Source: Synechococcus sp. KORDI-100 (lineage in GTDB: Bacteria; Cyanobacteriota; Cyanobacteriia; PCC-6307; Cyanobiaceae). Taken from it: DNA of 64,000 nucleotides. Position numbers and translations under genes: made by a program. The DNA lies in NCBI RefSeq assembly GCF_000737535.1, contig NZ_CP006269.1, forward strand, positions 1,612,001-1,676,000, written 5' to 3'. Numbering within the stretch: the stretch's first letter is position 1; every line of letters starts with the position of its first letter. Under the pieces are notes generated by a model. The model was not told the origin of the DNA. It worked only from the letters and a program-made list of their open reading frames with translations, and made no database searches. Positions 1 through 8,565 of this stretch are shown one piece after another.

Positions 1-1209
1 CGGCGTGGGCAAGTCCAGCAACTGCGCCAAATCCTCCGTGGCCAGGGCCTGTTGCTCCTGTCCCTGCTTGGCGCGCAGCAGTTCGAATTCAGCGTTTCGT
101 TGCACCAGTTCGATCAGATCGGCCTTCTGCCGCTGCTTGGGGCAGTGGATGTGCACCTTGCGTTCCCGCTGCTCCGACAGCCAGTCCTCAAGAAGCTCCT
201 GCTGTGGCAGCGCATGTTGCACCAGCAGTTCCGGTGGAATCTCCACGGCATCCACCTGGCTGTAGTGCTCTTCGATCACACGCTGCAGGATCAACCCCGG
301 CTCCATGTCGCAGGCATCGGCGGCATAGCCAAGCCGGCCAACGAGCTTTCCAGCACGCATCTGAAACAACTGCACAGCGGCGAGCCGCTCATTGCAGGCC
401 AGGGCCAGGACATCCCGACTCACCGAGGAATCGGGAAGACTCATCTTCTGATCAGCTGTCAGCTGATCCAGGCCCTGCAGCTGATCACGGATGCGGGCAG
501 CCGATTCAAAATCCAGCCGCTCGGCATAGCGGCCCATCTGCTCCTCGAGAAGGGTCTGCAACTCGTCGCTGCGGCCTTGAAACACCATCGCCACCTTGCG
601 GAGCGTGCGGTGGTACTCCTCGGAACTGATCTTCTGCTGACACACCCCAGGGCAACGTCCAATGCTGTAGTTGAGGCAGGTCCGATCGGGATACATCGGA
701 CGAGGGCGTTGCCGGAGTGGAAACACCCGTTTGACCAGAAACAGGGTCCGTCGCAGCAGGCCAACATCGACATAGGGCCCGTAGAAACGGTCCAGGGGAC
801 TGCGGAAGCGGCGGCGGCGAGTGATGAAAATGCGCGGGTAGGCCTCGCTCCAGGTGATGCAGAGATAGGGGTATTTCTTGTCGTCCTTGAGCAGAACGTT
901 GAAGTGAGGCTGATGGTTCTTGATCAGGTTCGACTCAAGAGCCAGGGCCTCCGCTTCGCTGTCGGTGACGATGAATTCGATCTCACACACCTGCCGGGTC
1001 ATCAGGCGGATGCGGGGGGAGAGATCATGTCGGCTGCGGAAATAGCTGCGAACGCGACTGCGCAGACTTTTGGACTTGCCGACGTAGAGAATCCGATCCT
1101 CTCCATCGCGCATGAGATAGCAACCCGGCTCAGCAGGGATCTCCTTCAATCGCTGCTCGAGACGATCCGGCCGCATCAGCAGCGCCGTCGTCGATCCAGG
1201 GGGTGCCAA
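1..1209 (-). CDS. uvrC: UvrABC system protein C (excinuclease subunit), C-terminus beyond window
   Basis: Nucleotide excision repair endonuclease subunit that makes the incisions on both sides of a DNA lesion marked by UvrA and UvrB. The N-terminal GIY-YIG nuclease domain is clear: the protein reads [20 protein letters not shown] followed by [13 protein letters not shown]. Further in are the Cys-rich stretch around [13 protein letters not shown] and a UvrB-interacting (UVR) helix pair. The coding frame runs off the left edge, so about the last third is missing. The frame has no stop before the edge. No ATG opens the conserved start; a TTG at 1209 gives [11 protein letters not shown] before the GIY-YIG domain and lies 7 bases after the upstream stop, while an ATG at 1176 is the alternative. 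It follows the flavin reductase gene on the same strand and is probably co-transcribed with it. Confidence 0.96.
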   Translation of the reverse strand, partial: MAPPGSTTALLMRPDRLEQRLKEIPAEPGCYLMRDGEDRILYVGKSKSLRSRVRSYFRSRHDLSPRIRLMTRQVCEIEFIVTDSEAEALALESNLIKNHQPHFNVLLKDDKKYPYLCITWSEAYPRIFITRRRRFRSPLDRFYGPYVDVGLLRRTLFLVKRVFPLRQRPRPMYPDRTCLNYSIGRCPGVCQQKISSEEYHRTLRKVAMVFQGRSDELQTLLEEQMGRYAERLDFESAARIRDQLQGLDQLTADQKMSLPDSSVSRDVLALACNERLAAVQLFQMRAGKLVGRLGYAADACDMEPGLILQRVIEEHYSQVDAVEIPPELLVQHALPQQELLEDWLSEQRERKVHIHCPKQRQKADLIELVQRNAEFELLRAKQGQEQQALATEDLAQLLDLPTP

Positions 1210-1216
1210 TGCTCGT

Positions 1217-1699
1217 TCAGCCGCCGTAGTTCCAGCCGGTGCTGGCCAGGTTCAGAGCCTCTCCGTCCGCCAGCAGGCGGGCGGATTTCACCTCGCCGAC
1301 AAACACGGTGTGATCACCGTGCTTCAGCTGGCCGATCACGCTGCATTCGACCCCACCGATGGCGTCCTCAAGCAGGGGGAGGCCCAGTTCGCCCTCCTGA
1401 AAGGGCGCTGCCTCGAAACGTCCTCCCATCGCCTTCTGAGGCTTGAAGAACACGGCGGCGAGATCCTTCTGATCAGCCCGGAGAACATTCAGTGAGAAAC
1501 AGCCTGTGCGTTCGATGATCCCGTGGCTGGTGCTGTCTGCCCGCACACCCATCACAACCAGTGGCGGCTCGAAGGATCCCTGGGTGACCCAGGAGGCGGT
1601 GAATCCATTCACCTCATCGCCGTCGCGGACTCCACAGATGAACAGACCATGGGGGATCTTGCGCAGCAGGGTTTTCTTGGCGTCCAGATCCAGGCTCAT
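1217..1699 (-). CDS. flavin reductase family protein (FMN-binding split barrel)
   Basis: A 160-residue protein of the flavin reductase / DIM6-NTAB family. These bind FMN in a split-barrel fold and either reduce free flavin or act as the flavin partner of an oxygenase; the substrate here is unknown. Typical family features are the start [20 protein letters not shown], the FMN-site pattern [19 protein letters not shown] and the segment HSFSLN-like CFSLNVL. I chose the ATG at 1699 ([15 protein letters not shown]) because the family begins there. The reading frame is open to 1774, but that start would overlap the divergent coaD start. It precedes uvrC by 7 bases. Confidence 0.88.
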   Translation of the reverse strand: MSLDLDAKKTLLRKIPHGLFICGVRDGDEVNGFTASWVTQGSFEPPLVVMGVRADSTSHGIIERTGCFSLNVLRADQKDLAAVFFKPQKAMGGRFEAAPFQEGELGLPLLEDAIGGVECSVIGQLKHGDHTVFVGEVKSARLLADGEALNLASTGWNYGG

Positions 1700-1772
1700 C
1701 AGAGTGGAAAACAGCTGCATGAAATCTAGGCAGAGCCTCGCTGCATAGGATTTCGCCACTGCCTCATCGGCC

Positions 1773-2261
1773 ATGCGGGCGCTTTATCCCGGAAGCTTCG
1801 ATCCACTCACGAACGGACACATGGATCTGATTGAGAGGGCCTCCTCCCTGTTCGGTGAGGTGGTGGTGGCCGTGCTCAGCAACCCGAGCAAGCGCCCGGC
1901 CTTCAGCATCGATGATCGCCTCAGCCAGATCCGCACAGCCACCGCTCATCTCAGCGGCATCGAGGTGATCAGTTTCGATGGCCTGACCGTCCATTGCGCT
2001 GAAACCCATCGCGCCGACCTCATCCTGCGGGGACTGCGGGCGATGAGCGATTTTGAATACGAGCTGCAGATCGCCCACACCAATCGCTCCCTGGCGGACC
2101 GTCTCGAAACCGTTTTTCTGGCCACGTCGGCACGACACAGTTTTCTGAGCAGTTCGGTTGTCAAGGAAGTCGCACGTTTCGGTGGGCCGGTCGACCACAT
2201 GGTCCCCTCAGAGGTTGCGAAGGACCTCAACAGGCTCTTCAATTCGGCTTTATCGCCCTAG
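1773..2261 (+). CDS. coaD: phosphopantetheine adenylyltransferase
   Basis: Penultimate enzyme of coenzyme A synthesis: transfers AMP from ATP to 4'-phosphopantetheine, giving dephospho-CoA. At 162 residues it has the usual family length. The nucleotidyltransferase motif is at the N-terminus ([20 protein letters not shown]/HxGH type), and the second ATP-binding motif near the C-terminus reads [15 protein letters not shown]. The conserved [14 protein letters not shown] segment is also present. It is divergent from the flavin reductase/uvrC pair and is followed after 5 bases by the coiled-coil gene, so those two genes look co-transcribed. Confidence 0.97.
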   Translation: MRALYPGSFDPLTNGHMDLIERASSLFGEVVVAVLSNPSKRPAFSIDDRLSQIRTATAHLSGIEVISFDGLTVHCAETHRADLILRGLRAMSDFEYELQIAHTNRSLADRLETVFLATSARHSFLSSSVVKEVARFGGPVDHMVPSEVAKDLNRLFNSALSP

Positions 2262-2266
2262 CAGTC

Positions 2267-3196
2267 ATGAGCGACGCTCGGCTCACCGTGCTCGATCAAC
2301 TGGACCAGCTGGAAGAGATAGTCCTGGAAGGCAGCCGAGTTCCGTTTACGGGTGGACGTCTGGTGAATGAAGGGGAGGCCGTTGATGTTCTTGATGCCGT
2401 CCGTGAGGTGCTTCCCAAAGAGCTGGAGCGTGCGGAGCAGCTGCTGCTGAAGCGTGATGAATTCATCAACTCGGCCCGGCAGCAGGCTGAGGAGATCGTT
2501 CAGCAGGCTCAACGCCAGCGTGAGCAACTTGTGAACAATGCAGCGATCCGACAGGAAGCGGAGCGCCAGGTGAACGAACTGCGTGAACAGACCCGCCAGC
2601 AATGCGAAAAGCTCTTGCAGACCACGCGCCAGCAGAACGCTGCCCTGGAACAGGAGATTCAGGCCAAGATCGTCAAGCAGGAACAGCAGTTTGCGGCGCG
2701 GCGCTCCCAGCTTGAGCAGGAAGCTCTGCAGCGCCGTCAACAGCTGGAACAGGAGGCCGTCGAACTCAAGCGACAGCACCTGGAAAAGCACGAAGCCAAC
2801 CGACAGCAGGGCCTCCAGGAGGTGGAAGCCATTCGCAGGGAGGGGCTGCGTCTTCAGAAAGAGGCCCGTGATGAAGCGGAGCGTCTTCACAACGACGCAC
2901 TGCAGTTCCGTCAGCAGACCCAGCAGCAGTGCGAATCCCTGATCCAGCGAAGCCGCCAGGAGGCTGCCTTGGTCCAGGACGGTGCCAACCGTTACGCCGA
3001 GCAGACCCTCGGTGAACTCGAAGTCCGTCTGAAGGAGATGGCCCAGGTCGTCATGGCAGGACGTCAGGAACTGGTGAAGATCCAGACCATCCGTCCGATG
3101 AATGACGCCCAGACCGAAACTGAGGGCAAGACCGTGCCGATCAGCCGGGCACGGCGGGCTGCGACACGTCTGCGTTCCATGAAGGGCACCGGCTGA
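2267..3196 (+). CDS. long coiled-coil protein, DivIVA/Cdv3-like
   Basis: A 309-residue protein with almost no hydrophobic core outside heptads. Residues about 10-60 form a compact N-terminal part (VLEGSRVPFTGGRLVNEGEA), then residues about 65-270 are a continuous Gln/Glu/Arg-rich coiled coil, ending in a basic tail (ISRARRAATRLRSMKG). No signal peptide or membrane segment is seen. In other cyanobacteria the gene next to coaD encodes Cdv3, a DivIVA-like protein needed for correct division-site placement; position, length and architecture suggest this is the same gene, but I infer that from memory of synteny and not from an alignment. The 3' end overlaps the convergent dacB gene by 56 bases. 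Confidence 0.88.
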   Translation: MSDARLTVLDQLDQLEEIVLEGSRVPFTGGRLVNEGEAVDVLDAVREVLPKELERAEQLLLKRDEFINSARQQAEEIVQQAQRQREQLVNNAAIRQEAERQVNELREQTRQQCEKLLQTTRQQNAALEQEIQAKIVKQEQQFAARRSQLEQEALQRRQQLEQEAVELKRQHLEKHEANRQQGLQEVEAIRREGLRLQKEARDEAERLHNDALQFRQQTQQQCESLIQRSRQEAALVQDGANRYAEQTLGELEVRLKEMAQVVMAGRQELVKIQTIRPMNDAQTETEGKTVPISRARRAATRLRSMKGTG

Positions 3197-4448
3197 GGCT
3201 CTGCGTGGCCCTGAGCACGCGTCCCATCACGCTGTTCGGGGCTGATCCTCCGTTGCTGATCATGCTGACGTAGCGGGTCCCAGTCGGGGTGTCCAGAATT
3301 CCAGAGATTGCTCGAACGCCGCTGAGCGTCCCGGTTTTTCCCCAGAATCGACCTTGCAACGGTGTGCCGCTGTAGAGGTATCTGAGAGTCCCTCTCTGGC
3401 CGGCAATCGCCATGGAGGCCTGGTAGTACGGGGCCAGCGGGTGGCGGCCCATGCGCAGCAACAACGCTGCAATGGTGCGGCTGGTGACGCGGTTGCCGCG
3501 TGAAAGACCACTGCCATCACGGATCCGCATCCCTTGAATCGGCAACGCCTGCTTCTGCATCCACTGGATGTTGGCCAGGGACGCCCGGCCCACATCCCAG
3601 TCGTCCGCCGCTTCGCGCAACAGCACTTCAGCGGTGAAATTGTGGCTTTCGGTGTTCGCCAAACTCAGCAGCGCATGCATCGGGGCTGAGTCCTCGCTGT
3701 GCAGCACAACGGGGTCCTCGGGTGCCCGTGACGTTGCCTGTTCCCGTTGCTCGGGATTCACCACCACCATCTGAAGGGAGCCCCCCTGGTTGCGCGCACT
3801 GGTGTCGAGCACCCGTTGCAACCTGGCAGCGGGGTTCTGCACCGCCATGTGCAGAGCGTTGCTGGTAAGGGCCAGCCGAGTGATCGGTGCGCCGTAGGCG
3901 TAGCTGCGGTCTGCAGGATGCCAATCGCTCGGCCACCAGCGCTGAGGGGGCTCTTCACGAACCATCAGGCGAATCGGCCCCGTGCTGGGCTGGCCGCTGC
4001 GCGAACCTCCCTGGCCAAGAGCGACCATGGCGAATTTCTGCATCTCGGCGATGCTGAGATCAGGGTCCCCTTCTCCGACAATCTCGAGAGAGCCGTCCGC
4101 ATGACGGAGCAGCTGAGTCTTCAAACGAAAATCAGGCCCGAGCTGATCGAGAGCAAAAGCGCTGCTGATCAGCTTCTGATTCGACGCCGGAATTCGGGGT
4201 ATCGACCCGTTCACATCCGCAAGAAGCTGACCGCCTGGATCGAGAACACTGATGCTCCAGGCGGACGCCTGTCCGCCAACGGCTGAACGGATCGCTGTTT
4301 GAAGCTCAGGGCAGGTCCGTCCAAGTTTCAGTGTGGGCAGACCCTGCTGTTGCAGCGGAGGAGGAGGGCTGAGCAATGGTTGTTCCGCAGCCAACGACGG
4401 TGTTGAGAGGCACAGGCCACAGGCCAAAAGAGCGTTGCGGAGACTCAT
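3141..4448 (-). CDS. dacB: D-alanyl-D-alanine carboxypeptidase/endopeptidase (PBP4 type)
   Basis: A periplasmic class C low-molecular-weight penicillin-binding protein that trims pentapeptides and cuts D-Ala cross-links in peptidoglycan. The 435-residue product starts with a Sec signal peptide (MSLRNALLACGLCLSTPSLA, cleavage after AA). The three catalytic motifs are visible in order: SxxK in IPASNQKLIS (near residue 87), SxN in NTESHNFTAEVLL, and KTG in WGKTGTLSGVR. The start codon overlaps the DUF4330 stop by 4 bases (ATGA), so the two are translationally coupled. This is the last gene of the dapF-led minus-strand run. Confidence 0.95.
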   Translation of the reverse strand: MSLRNALLACGLCLSTPSLAAEQPLLSPPPPLQQQGLPTLKLGRTCPELQTAIRSAVGGQASAWSISVLDPGGQLLADVNGSIPRIPASNQKLISSAFALDQLGPDFRLKTQLLRHADGSLEIVGEGDPDLSIAEMQKFAMVALGQGGSRSGQPSTGPIRLMVREEPPQRWWPSDWHPADRSYAYGAPITRLALTSNALHMAVQNPAARLQRVLDTSARNQGGSLQMVVVNPEQREQATSRAPEDPVVLHSEDSAPMHALLSLANTESHNFTAEVLLREAADDWDVGRASLANIQWMQKQALPIQGMRIRDGSGLSRGNRVTSRTIAALLLRMGRHPLAPYYQASMAIAGQRGTLRYLYSGTPLQGRFWGKTGTLSGVRAISGILDTPTGTRYVSMISNGGSAPNSVMGRVLRATQSLSRCPSWNADVSQPAVPG

Positions 4449-4954
4449 GATTGACCAACTCCGCTGACGACGCCATTGACGCGATAGAGGGTTCCCTCGA
4501 GTTCAATGGGCACACCGATTTTGAGCTTGGTCCCTGCGATCACCACCCCGGACCCCACTTTTTCAGCGTCAGCTTCAAGATCAAAGCGGGCATAAAGGGG
4601 CGACGAAACGTTGGGATTGTCGGCCTGAATCACACTGCCGTCGGGCATCACCGACACAACTTTCGGACTGATGTTCGTCGCATTGAGTACGCGGACACTT
4701 CCAGCTGGTTGATTGCGGATCACGAAACTGAGGCGGCCATCGTCACGGATTGATTGCAGAAAGCCCTCCGGATCAGCGACCGACAGGTTTCGGACATCAA
4801 CGCTGATCTGAACAGGCTCGATGGATCCCGTCGCCCGGGCGACGGCATTGGTGAGTTTTGGCGACCAGATCACCCCAGCCAGCGCCGTCAAGGCGATCAA
4901 GCCAGCGACAGCGTCAACAACTGTGGGTTGCTGCAGCCAGGGCGGACGCTGCAT
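4445..4954 (-). CDS. DUF4330 family membrane-anchored protein
   Basis: A 169-residue protein found mainly in cyanobacteria, with no known biochemical role. One hydrophobic segment near residues 14-31 (VDAVAGLIALTALAGVIW) anchors the N-terminus. The remainder is a predicted beta-rich soluble domain, probably periplasmic, with segments such as EPVQISVDVRNLS and YARFDLEADAEKVGSG. It overlaps dacB by 4 bases, which suggests a shared envelope-related context. The assignment to DUF4330 is from recognition of the sequence pattern. Confidence 0.88.
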   Translation of the reverse strand: MQRPPWLQQPTVVDAVAGLIALTALAGVIWSPKLTNAVARATGSIEPVQISVDVRNLSVADPEGFLQSIRDDGRLSFVIRNQPAGSVRVLNATNISPKVVSVMPDGSVIQADNPNVSSPLYARFDLEADAEKVGSGVVIAGTKLKIGVPIELEGTLYRVNGVVSGVGQS

Positions 4955-5014
4955 GAATCAAAACCGGGGACACGAACCTTACGGAGTGTTCGATCTCGGA
5001 TCAAGACGCCATCG

Positions 5015-5737
5015 TCAGTTGCGCAAGCCATCGAGAAAGCGATCAACAGTGTCGAGCTGTTGCTTGAGACCATCGGATTCATCTCCCGCCAGCGTGGCAG
5101 CGATGGTCTCAGGGTCCGGCCGACTCTCCTGGATGCTCACCTGTCGGTAGCCATCTGGATCGGATCGGTAGATGTGCCAGTCGCCAGGGAAGCAGCGCAT
5201 CAACGCACCACCCTCAAGCGGTTGCAACCAGAACGCCTGTCGCCATGACGCGACGAAACCACGACGACGTTCACGCGCGACGCTGCCGATGCCCACGGCG
5301 GCGTCCTCGAGACGACCGTTGAGCATGACGATCGAACCGCTGTGAGATTCGCAGACCTTCAGGAAGTCGTCGTAGTCTGCGGGTTGAGGCATCACCGCAA
5401 GCAGCAGACTGTCCTGGGCGCCGTCGGCACTGCGAGTCGTCCATTGGCGGAAATCGAGGATGTTCTCCGCCATCTCCGGCCCATCACGTCTCGCCAGAGC
5501 TGCCGCTCCGGCATCAGGCCACAGCATCGTCACGGTCTGTCCTGCATCGATAAGTGACTGGGCCAATCGAAACGCCACCGGCAGCAGCCGCAGGTTTTCA
5601 AAGCGAAGCGAGGCCCCCCAACGCTTGCCGAGCCTCGACGCCAGGGCTTCCACCACGGAGTCGCGCATCAGTGATTCAGCAGCCGCCAGATCGTGGGGAA
5701 GGGGCAGCAAGGGAGCCGATGCTGATGTCATGGACAC
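5015..5737 (-). CDS. DUF1995-like conserved protein
   Basis: A 240-residue soluble protein of the cyanobacterial and plastid group that contains DUF1995. Plant members include LPA3, a photosystem II assembly factor; a related role here would be inference only. The visible pattern is an N-terminal helix PLPHDLAAAESLMRDSVVEA, then LRFENLRLLPVAFRLAQSL, a central TVTMLWPDAGAAALARRD and the core RRRGFVASWRQAFWLQPLEG. No membrane segment is present. It begins 3 bases after the cysteine desulfurase stop and precedes DUF4330 by 60 bases on the same strand. Confidence 0.8.
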   Translation of the reverse strand: MSMTSASAPLLPLPHDLAAAESLMRDSVVEALASRLGKRWGASLRFENLRLLPVAFRLAQSLIDAGQTVTMLWPDAGAAALARRDGPEMAENILDFRQWTTRSADGAQDSLLLAVMPQPADYDDFLKVCESHSGSIVMLNGRLEDAAVGIGSVARERRRGFVASWRQAFWLQPLEGGALMRCFPGDWHIYRSDPDGYRQVSIQESRPDPETIAATLAGDESDGLKQQLDTVDRFLDGLRN

Positions 5738-5740
5738 GTC

Positions 5741-6919
5741 TCAGACGGAGGTTTCGGCAGCCACCATCGCTTCAGCAAAGCGCTGCGGGACAACTGCCAG
5801 TTGATCATCGTCGATCCATCCACCCAGGCTCAGACGGAGTCCCGACTGACGCCGATCCGGTGCGACGTCCATCGCTGCCAGGACAGGACTGTCGGTCCGT
5901 CGCCCGGAACTGCAGGCACTTCCGCTGCTCACGGCAACGCCGCGCCTGGCAAGCTCGCGCACCATTTGTCGTCCTGAAAGGGGTTGCCCTTGCCTGCCTG
6001 TCAGCAGCAAGGAGATGTGATTCGGGAGGCGATGGTCAGCACTGGGACCACACAGGTCCACCCCCGGAAGCCCAAGCAATTGGCTGAGCAGTCGATCCCT
6101 TTGTCCGCGAATGCGCGGGCATGCCCCTGGAGGAACCGACTTCGAGCATGGTTCGAAGCTTGGCAACGTCTGGAGTGCCGCAGCAAGCCCCGTCATCAAG
6201 GCGACGGGCTCGGTTCCAGCGCGTAGCCCCTGTTCCTGGCCTCCTCCACCCTGAAGAGGGGTGATCTCCACATGCTTCTTTTTCAGCAGCAGACCGATGC
6301 CTCGCGGACCCTGCAGCTTGTGGGCCGACATGCTGAGCAGATCAATCGGCAGTTGATTCCAACTGATCCGGCCATGGGGCAGAAGCTGTGTGGCATCGGT
6401 GTGAAACAGGATTCCGCTGTCGCGGCAAGCCCTCCCAATCGCCATCACCGGTTGGATCGCCCCAACCTCGCTCTGCCCCCAGATCACCGAAACCATCTGC
6501 GTTGGTGGGGCAAGCAGACGTTCAAGCTGATCCAGGCGAACCATTCCCTGATGGTCAACAGGCCAACACTCCACCTGCCATCCCAGGGCATTCAGCTGTC
6601 CAGCCGCAGCGGTCACAGCTGTGTGCTCGACAGCTGAGATCACCAGCCTTCCAGGAGGTTGTTTGTTCAGGCAACCAAGCAGCGCAAGGTGCACCGATTC
6701 CGTCGCCCCAGACGTGCAGATCAGATCGGTTGGCGTCGCCCCGAGATGTTGGGCAATGGACAATCGGGAGCGCTCCAGTGCTTCAGCGGCGAGGAGCCCG
6801 CTGTGATGCAGGCTGCTTGGGTTCCCCCAAGCCGTCTGCTGAACCCTCTGAATCGCCTCGATGACACCTGGAAGCGGTGGAGTGGTCGCTGCCGCATCCA
6901 GGTAGATGTCAGCGGCTGT
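5741..6919 (-). CDS. cysteine desulfurase family protein (NifS/IscS-like)
   Basis: A PLP-dependent aminotransferase-fold enzyme that takes sulfur from cysteine to form an enzyme persulfide for Fe-S cluster or other thio-cofactor assembly. Motifs in order: YLDAAATTPPLPGVIEAI at the start, the GATESVHLALLG turn, the PLP-His region FHTDATQLLPHG, the Schiff-base lysine in SMSAHKLQGPRGIGLLL, and the persulfide cysteine in VAVSSGSACSSGRRTDSP. The frame is open to 6961, but the family begins near YLDAAATT, so I prefer the GTG at 6919 (VTAADIYLDAAATTP). That still overlaps the dapF end by 11 bases. The residues about 255-275 (EPCSKSVPPGACPRIRG) form an extra Cys/Pro-containing loop. Confidence 0.92.
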   Translation of the reverse strand, partial: TAADIYLDAAATTPPLPGVIEAIQRVQQTAWGNPSSLHHSGLLAAEALERSRLSIAQHLGATPTDLICTSGATESVHLALLGCLNKQPPGRLVISAVEHTAVTAAAGQLNALGWQVECWPVDHQGMVRLDQLERLLAPPTQMVSVIWGQSEVGAIQPVMAIGRACRDSGILFHTDATQLLPHGRISWNQLPIDLLSMSAHKLQGPRGIGLLLKKKHVEITPLQGGGGQEQGLRAGTEPVALMTGLAAALQTLPSFEPCSKSVPPGACPRIRGQRDRLLSQLLGLPGVDLCGPSADHRLPNHISLLLTGRQGQPLSGRQMVRELARRGVAVSSGSACSSGRRTDSPVLAAMDVAPDRRQSGLRLSLGGWIDDDQLAVVPQRFAEAMVAAETSV

Positions 6920-8015
6920 CACGTTCAAAGCGGGCCCGTGTTCGTTGCTCAAGCGATTCACTCGCCAGGTTCAACATCGAATCCAGTGAGGTGTTCTGGA
7001 GAAAGTCCATCACCTTCTGCTGCGCCTCATCCCGCAGGCAATTATCCGGCTGCCGGCAGGTGTCAACACAGTCGCTGGCGCAGTCGAAGCTCGCCTCGGA
7101 CGATTGAGGATGGATCGGTTCAACAGTGGCAGGGGAGGTGATGGCGGCATCAGCCGACATCAGATCAGGGCTGAGAACACCATCAAACACAGCCTTTGCA
7201 GGCCCAGTCATCAACACAGGGCCCTGTTGATCGCGCCAGCTGATCTGCAGCGGTCCTCCGGGAAGAATCACCTCGGCGCTGTCCTCGCAAAGACCAAGCA
7301 ACGAGGCTGCAACCAGCGTTGCGCAGGCGCCTGTTCCACACGCCAGCGTTGGCCCCGCCCCACGTTCCCACACACGAATTTCCAACGAACGCGGACCGTG
7401 CACCTGGAGGAAGTGAACGTTGGTTTTGGCCGGAAACAATGGGTGCCGCTCAAGAGCGTGACCCCAGCGATCAAAGGGGATGGCCTGCAGATCACTCACG
7501 GGGACAACCACGTGGGGATTGCCCATGCCGACGGCAACAACTTCGAGTTCGTCGTCGCCGACGACAGCAACACCCTGGGGACATCCGCAGGGACCGGTCT
7601 CCAGTGTTGTGGGAATGTCCTCGGACCTGAGGAAGGGTGGGCCCATGTCCACACAGAGCTGACCGTCGCTTTGCAGCTGAGGTCTGATCACACCCGCCAA
7701 CGTGTCGATCGACCAGATGGTTCCAGGGGAATTGCCATCACTGTCAGCAAGGAAACGAGCCAGGCAACGAACGCCGTTGCCGCACATCTCAGCCTCTGTT
7801 CCATCGGCATTCAGAATCCGCATCCGCAGATCGGCGTCGCCATCAGCTGGTAAGGCCAGAATCAGACCATCCGCACCAACCCCGAAGCGACGGTCGCAGA
7901 GCAGGCGAACCCAAGCAGGGTCTGGATCAGTGATCAACGGCGAAAGTTGACCAGATCGACCCTCCAGGATCAGAAAGTCATTACCCAGGCCCTGATATTT
8001 GCTGAACTGCAACAA
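6909..8015 (-). CDS. dapF: diaminopimelate epimerase with Cys-rich C-terminal extension
   Basis: Converts LL- to meso-diaminopimelate for lysine and peptidoglycan synthesis. The two catalytic cysteines are Cys78 (EMCGNGVRCLARF) and Cys226 (TLACGTGACATLVAASL). The epimerase domain ends near residue 281 (MTGPAKAVFDGVL), which is the usual full length for the family. About 85 further residues follow, carrying a C-x3-C-x3-C-x5-C cluster (Cys312, 316, 320, 326) and a helical tail ending RTRARFERDSR. The start is a TTG at 8015: the frame is closed by a TAA just upstream and no ATG or GTG fits the conserved MLQFSKYQGLGNDF. It heads the run dapF - cysteine desulfurase - DUF1995 - DUF4330 - dacB. Confidence 0.95.
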   Translation of the reverse strand: MLQFSKYQGLGNDFLILEGRSGQLSPLITDPDPAWVRLLCDRRFGVGADGLILALPADGDADLRMRILNADGTEAEMCGNGVRCLARFLADSDGNSPGTIWSIDTLAGVIRPQLQSDGQLCVDMGPPFLRSEDIPTTLETGPCGCPQGVAVVGDDELEVVAVGMGNPHVVVPVSDLQAIPFDRWGHALERHPLFPAKTNVHFLQVHGPRSLEIRVWERGAGPTLACGTGACATLVAASLLGLCEDSAEVILPGGPLQISWRDQQGPVLMTGPAKAVFDGVLSPDLMSADAAITSPATVEPIHPQSSEASFDCASDCVDTCRQPDNCLRDEAQQKVMDFLQNTSLDSMLNLASESLEQRTRARFERDSR

Positions 8016-8038
8016 TTTTAAAAAACTTCGTTATGACA

Positions 8039-8068
8039 ATGATAGTTGAGGAAATGATAGTTGAGGAA
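8039..8068. repeat. perfect tandem duplication of a 15-mer upstream of dapF
   Basis: The 15 bases ATGATAGTTGAGGAA occur twice head to tail (8039-8053 and 8054-8068). The repeat lies 24-53 bases upstream of the dapF TTG start, where its promoter or leader should be. On the plus strand it would begin a 25-codon open frame (MIVEEMIVEEASKPK...), which has no other sign of being a gene. Confidence 0.9.
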
Positions 8069-8565
8069 GCATCGAAGCCAAAATACAACCAGCGATATCG
8101 TGGATTGATCCTGTGAGACATTGCCGACGGGAATCAACAAAACAGTCGACGATCGGCTTTGCGTAGCCATGAAGCATGGCCATACACTTCAATCAATTTC
8201 GAAACTCAAGATTCGAGAGATTGAGAGCATCGGTACTATCAGCCCCCCATAGGTTATTGAATAATGGCAAATGTAAAGTGGTTGATCGCCTGTCTCAATC
8301 ACTCACTACGCGTCAATCAATACCCCGGGTTGACTGCTCACGACGGAAAACATTTAAATTGGTAACAACTCATTGAAGCAACAGTCATCTCGACACCAAG
8401 TTGGTACAGATTTATTTTTCGCAGACAAAAGACTAACTGCTTCAGCTATCAAATTGCAAACGAGCAGCAAGAGAGCGCGCCAAATAAATATCCAGATCTT
8501 TAGACAGTGATGACTAATGATTTACGATTTACGTTTAAAGGTCTATGCGTCTATTAAAGTATCAA
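8069..8565. other. AT-rich stretch without a recognisable gene
   Basis: Between the dapF upstream region and the small gene at 8566-9023. Only short open frames with no protein-like pattern are present. It marks the left edge of the AT-rich insert that ends near hfq. I see no tRNA, inverted repeat or transposase fragment here. Confidence 0.5.

Noticed and set aside
52-1446. 464-codon plus-strand frame
   Set aside because: It is the antisense shadow of uvrC and the flavin reductase; the minus strand carries clear GIY-YIG and split-barrel motifs.
7104-7853. 249-codon plus-strand frame over dapF
   Set aside because: Shadow of dapF; both catalytic cysteine motifs are on the minus strand.
8176-8376. 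66-codon plus-strand frame in the AT-rich gap after dapF
   Set aside because: No ribosome binding site, no recognisable pattern.
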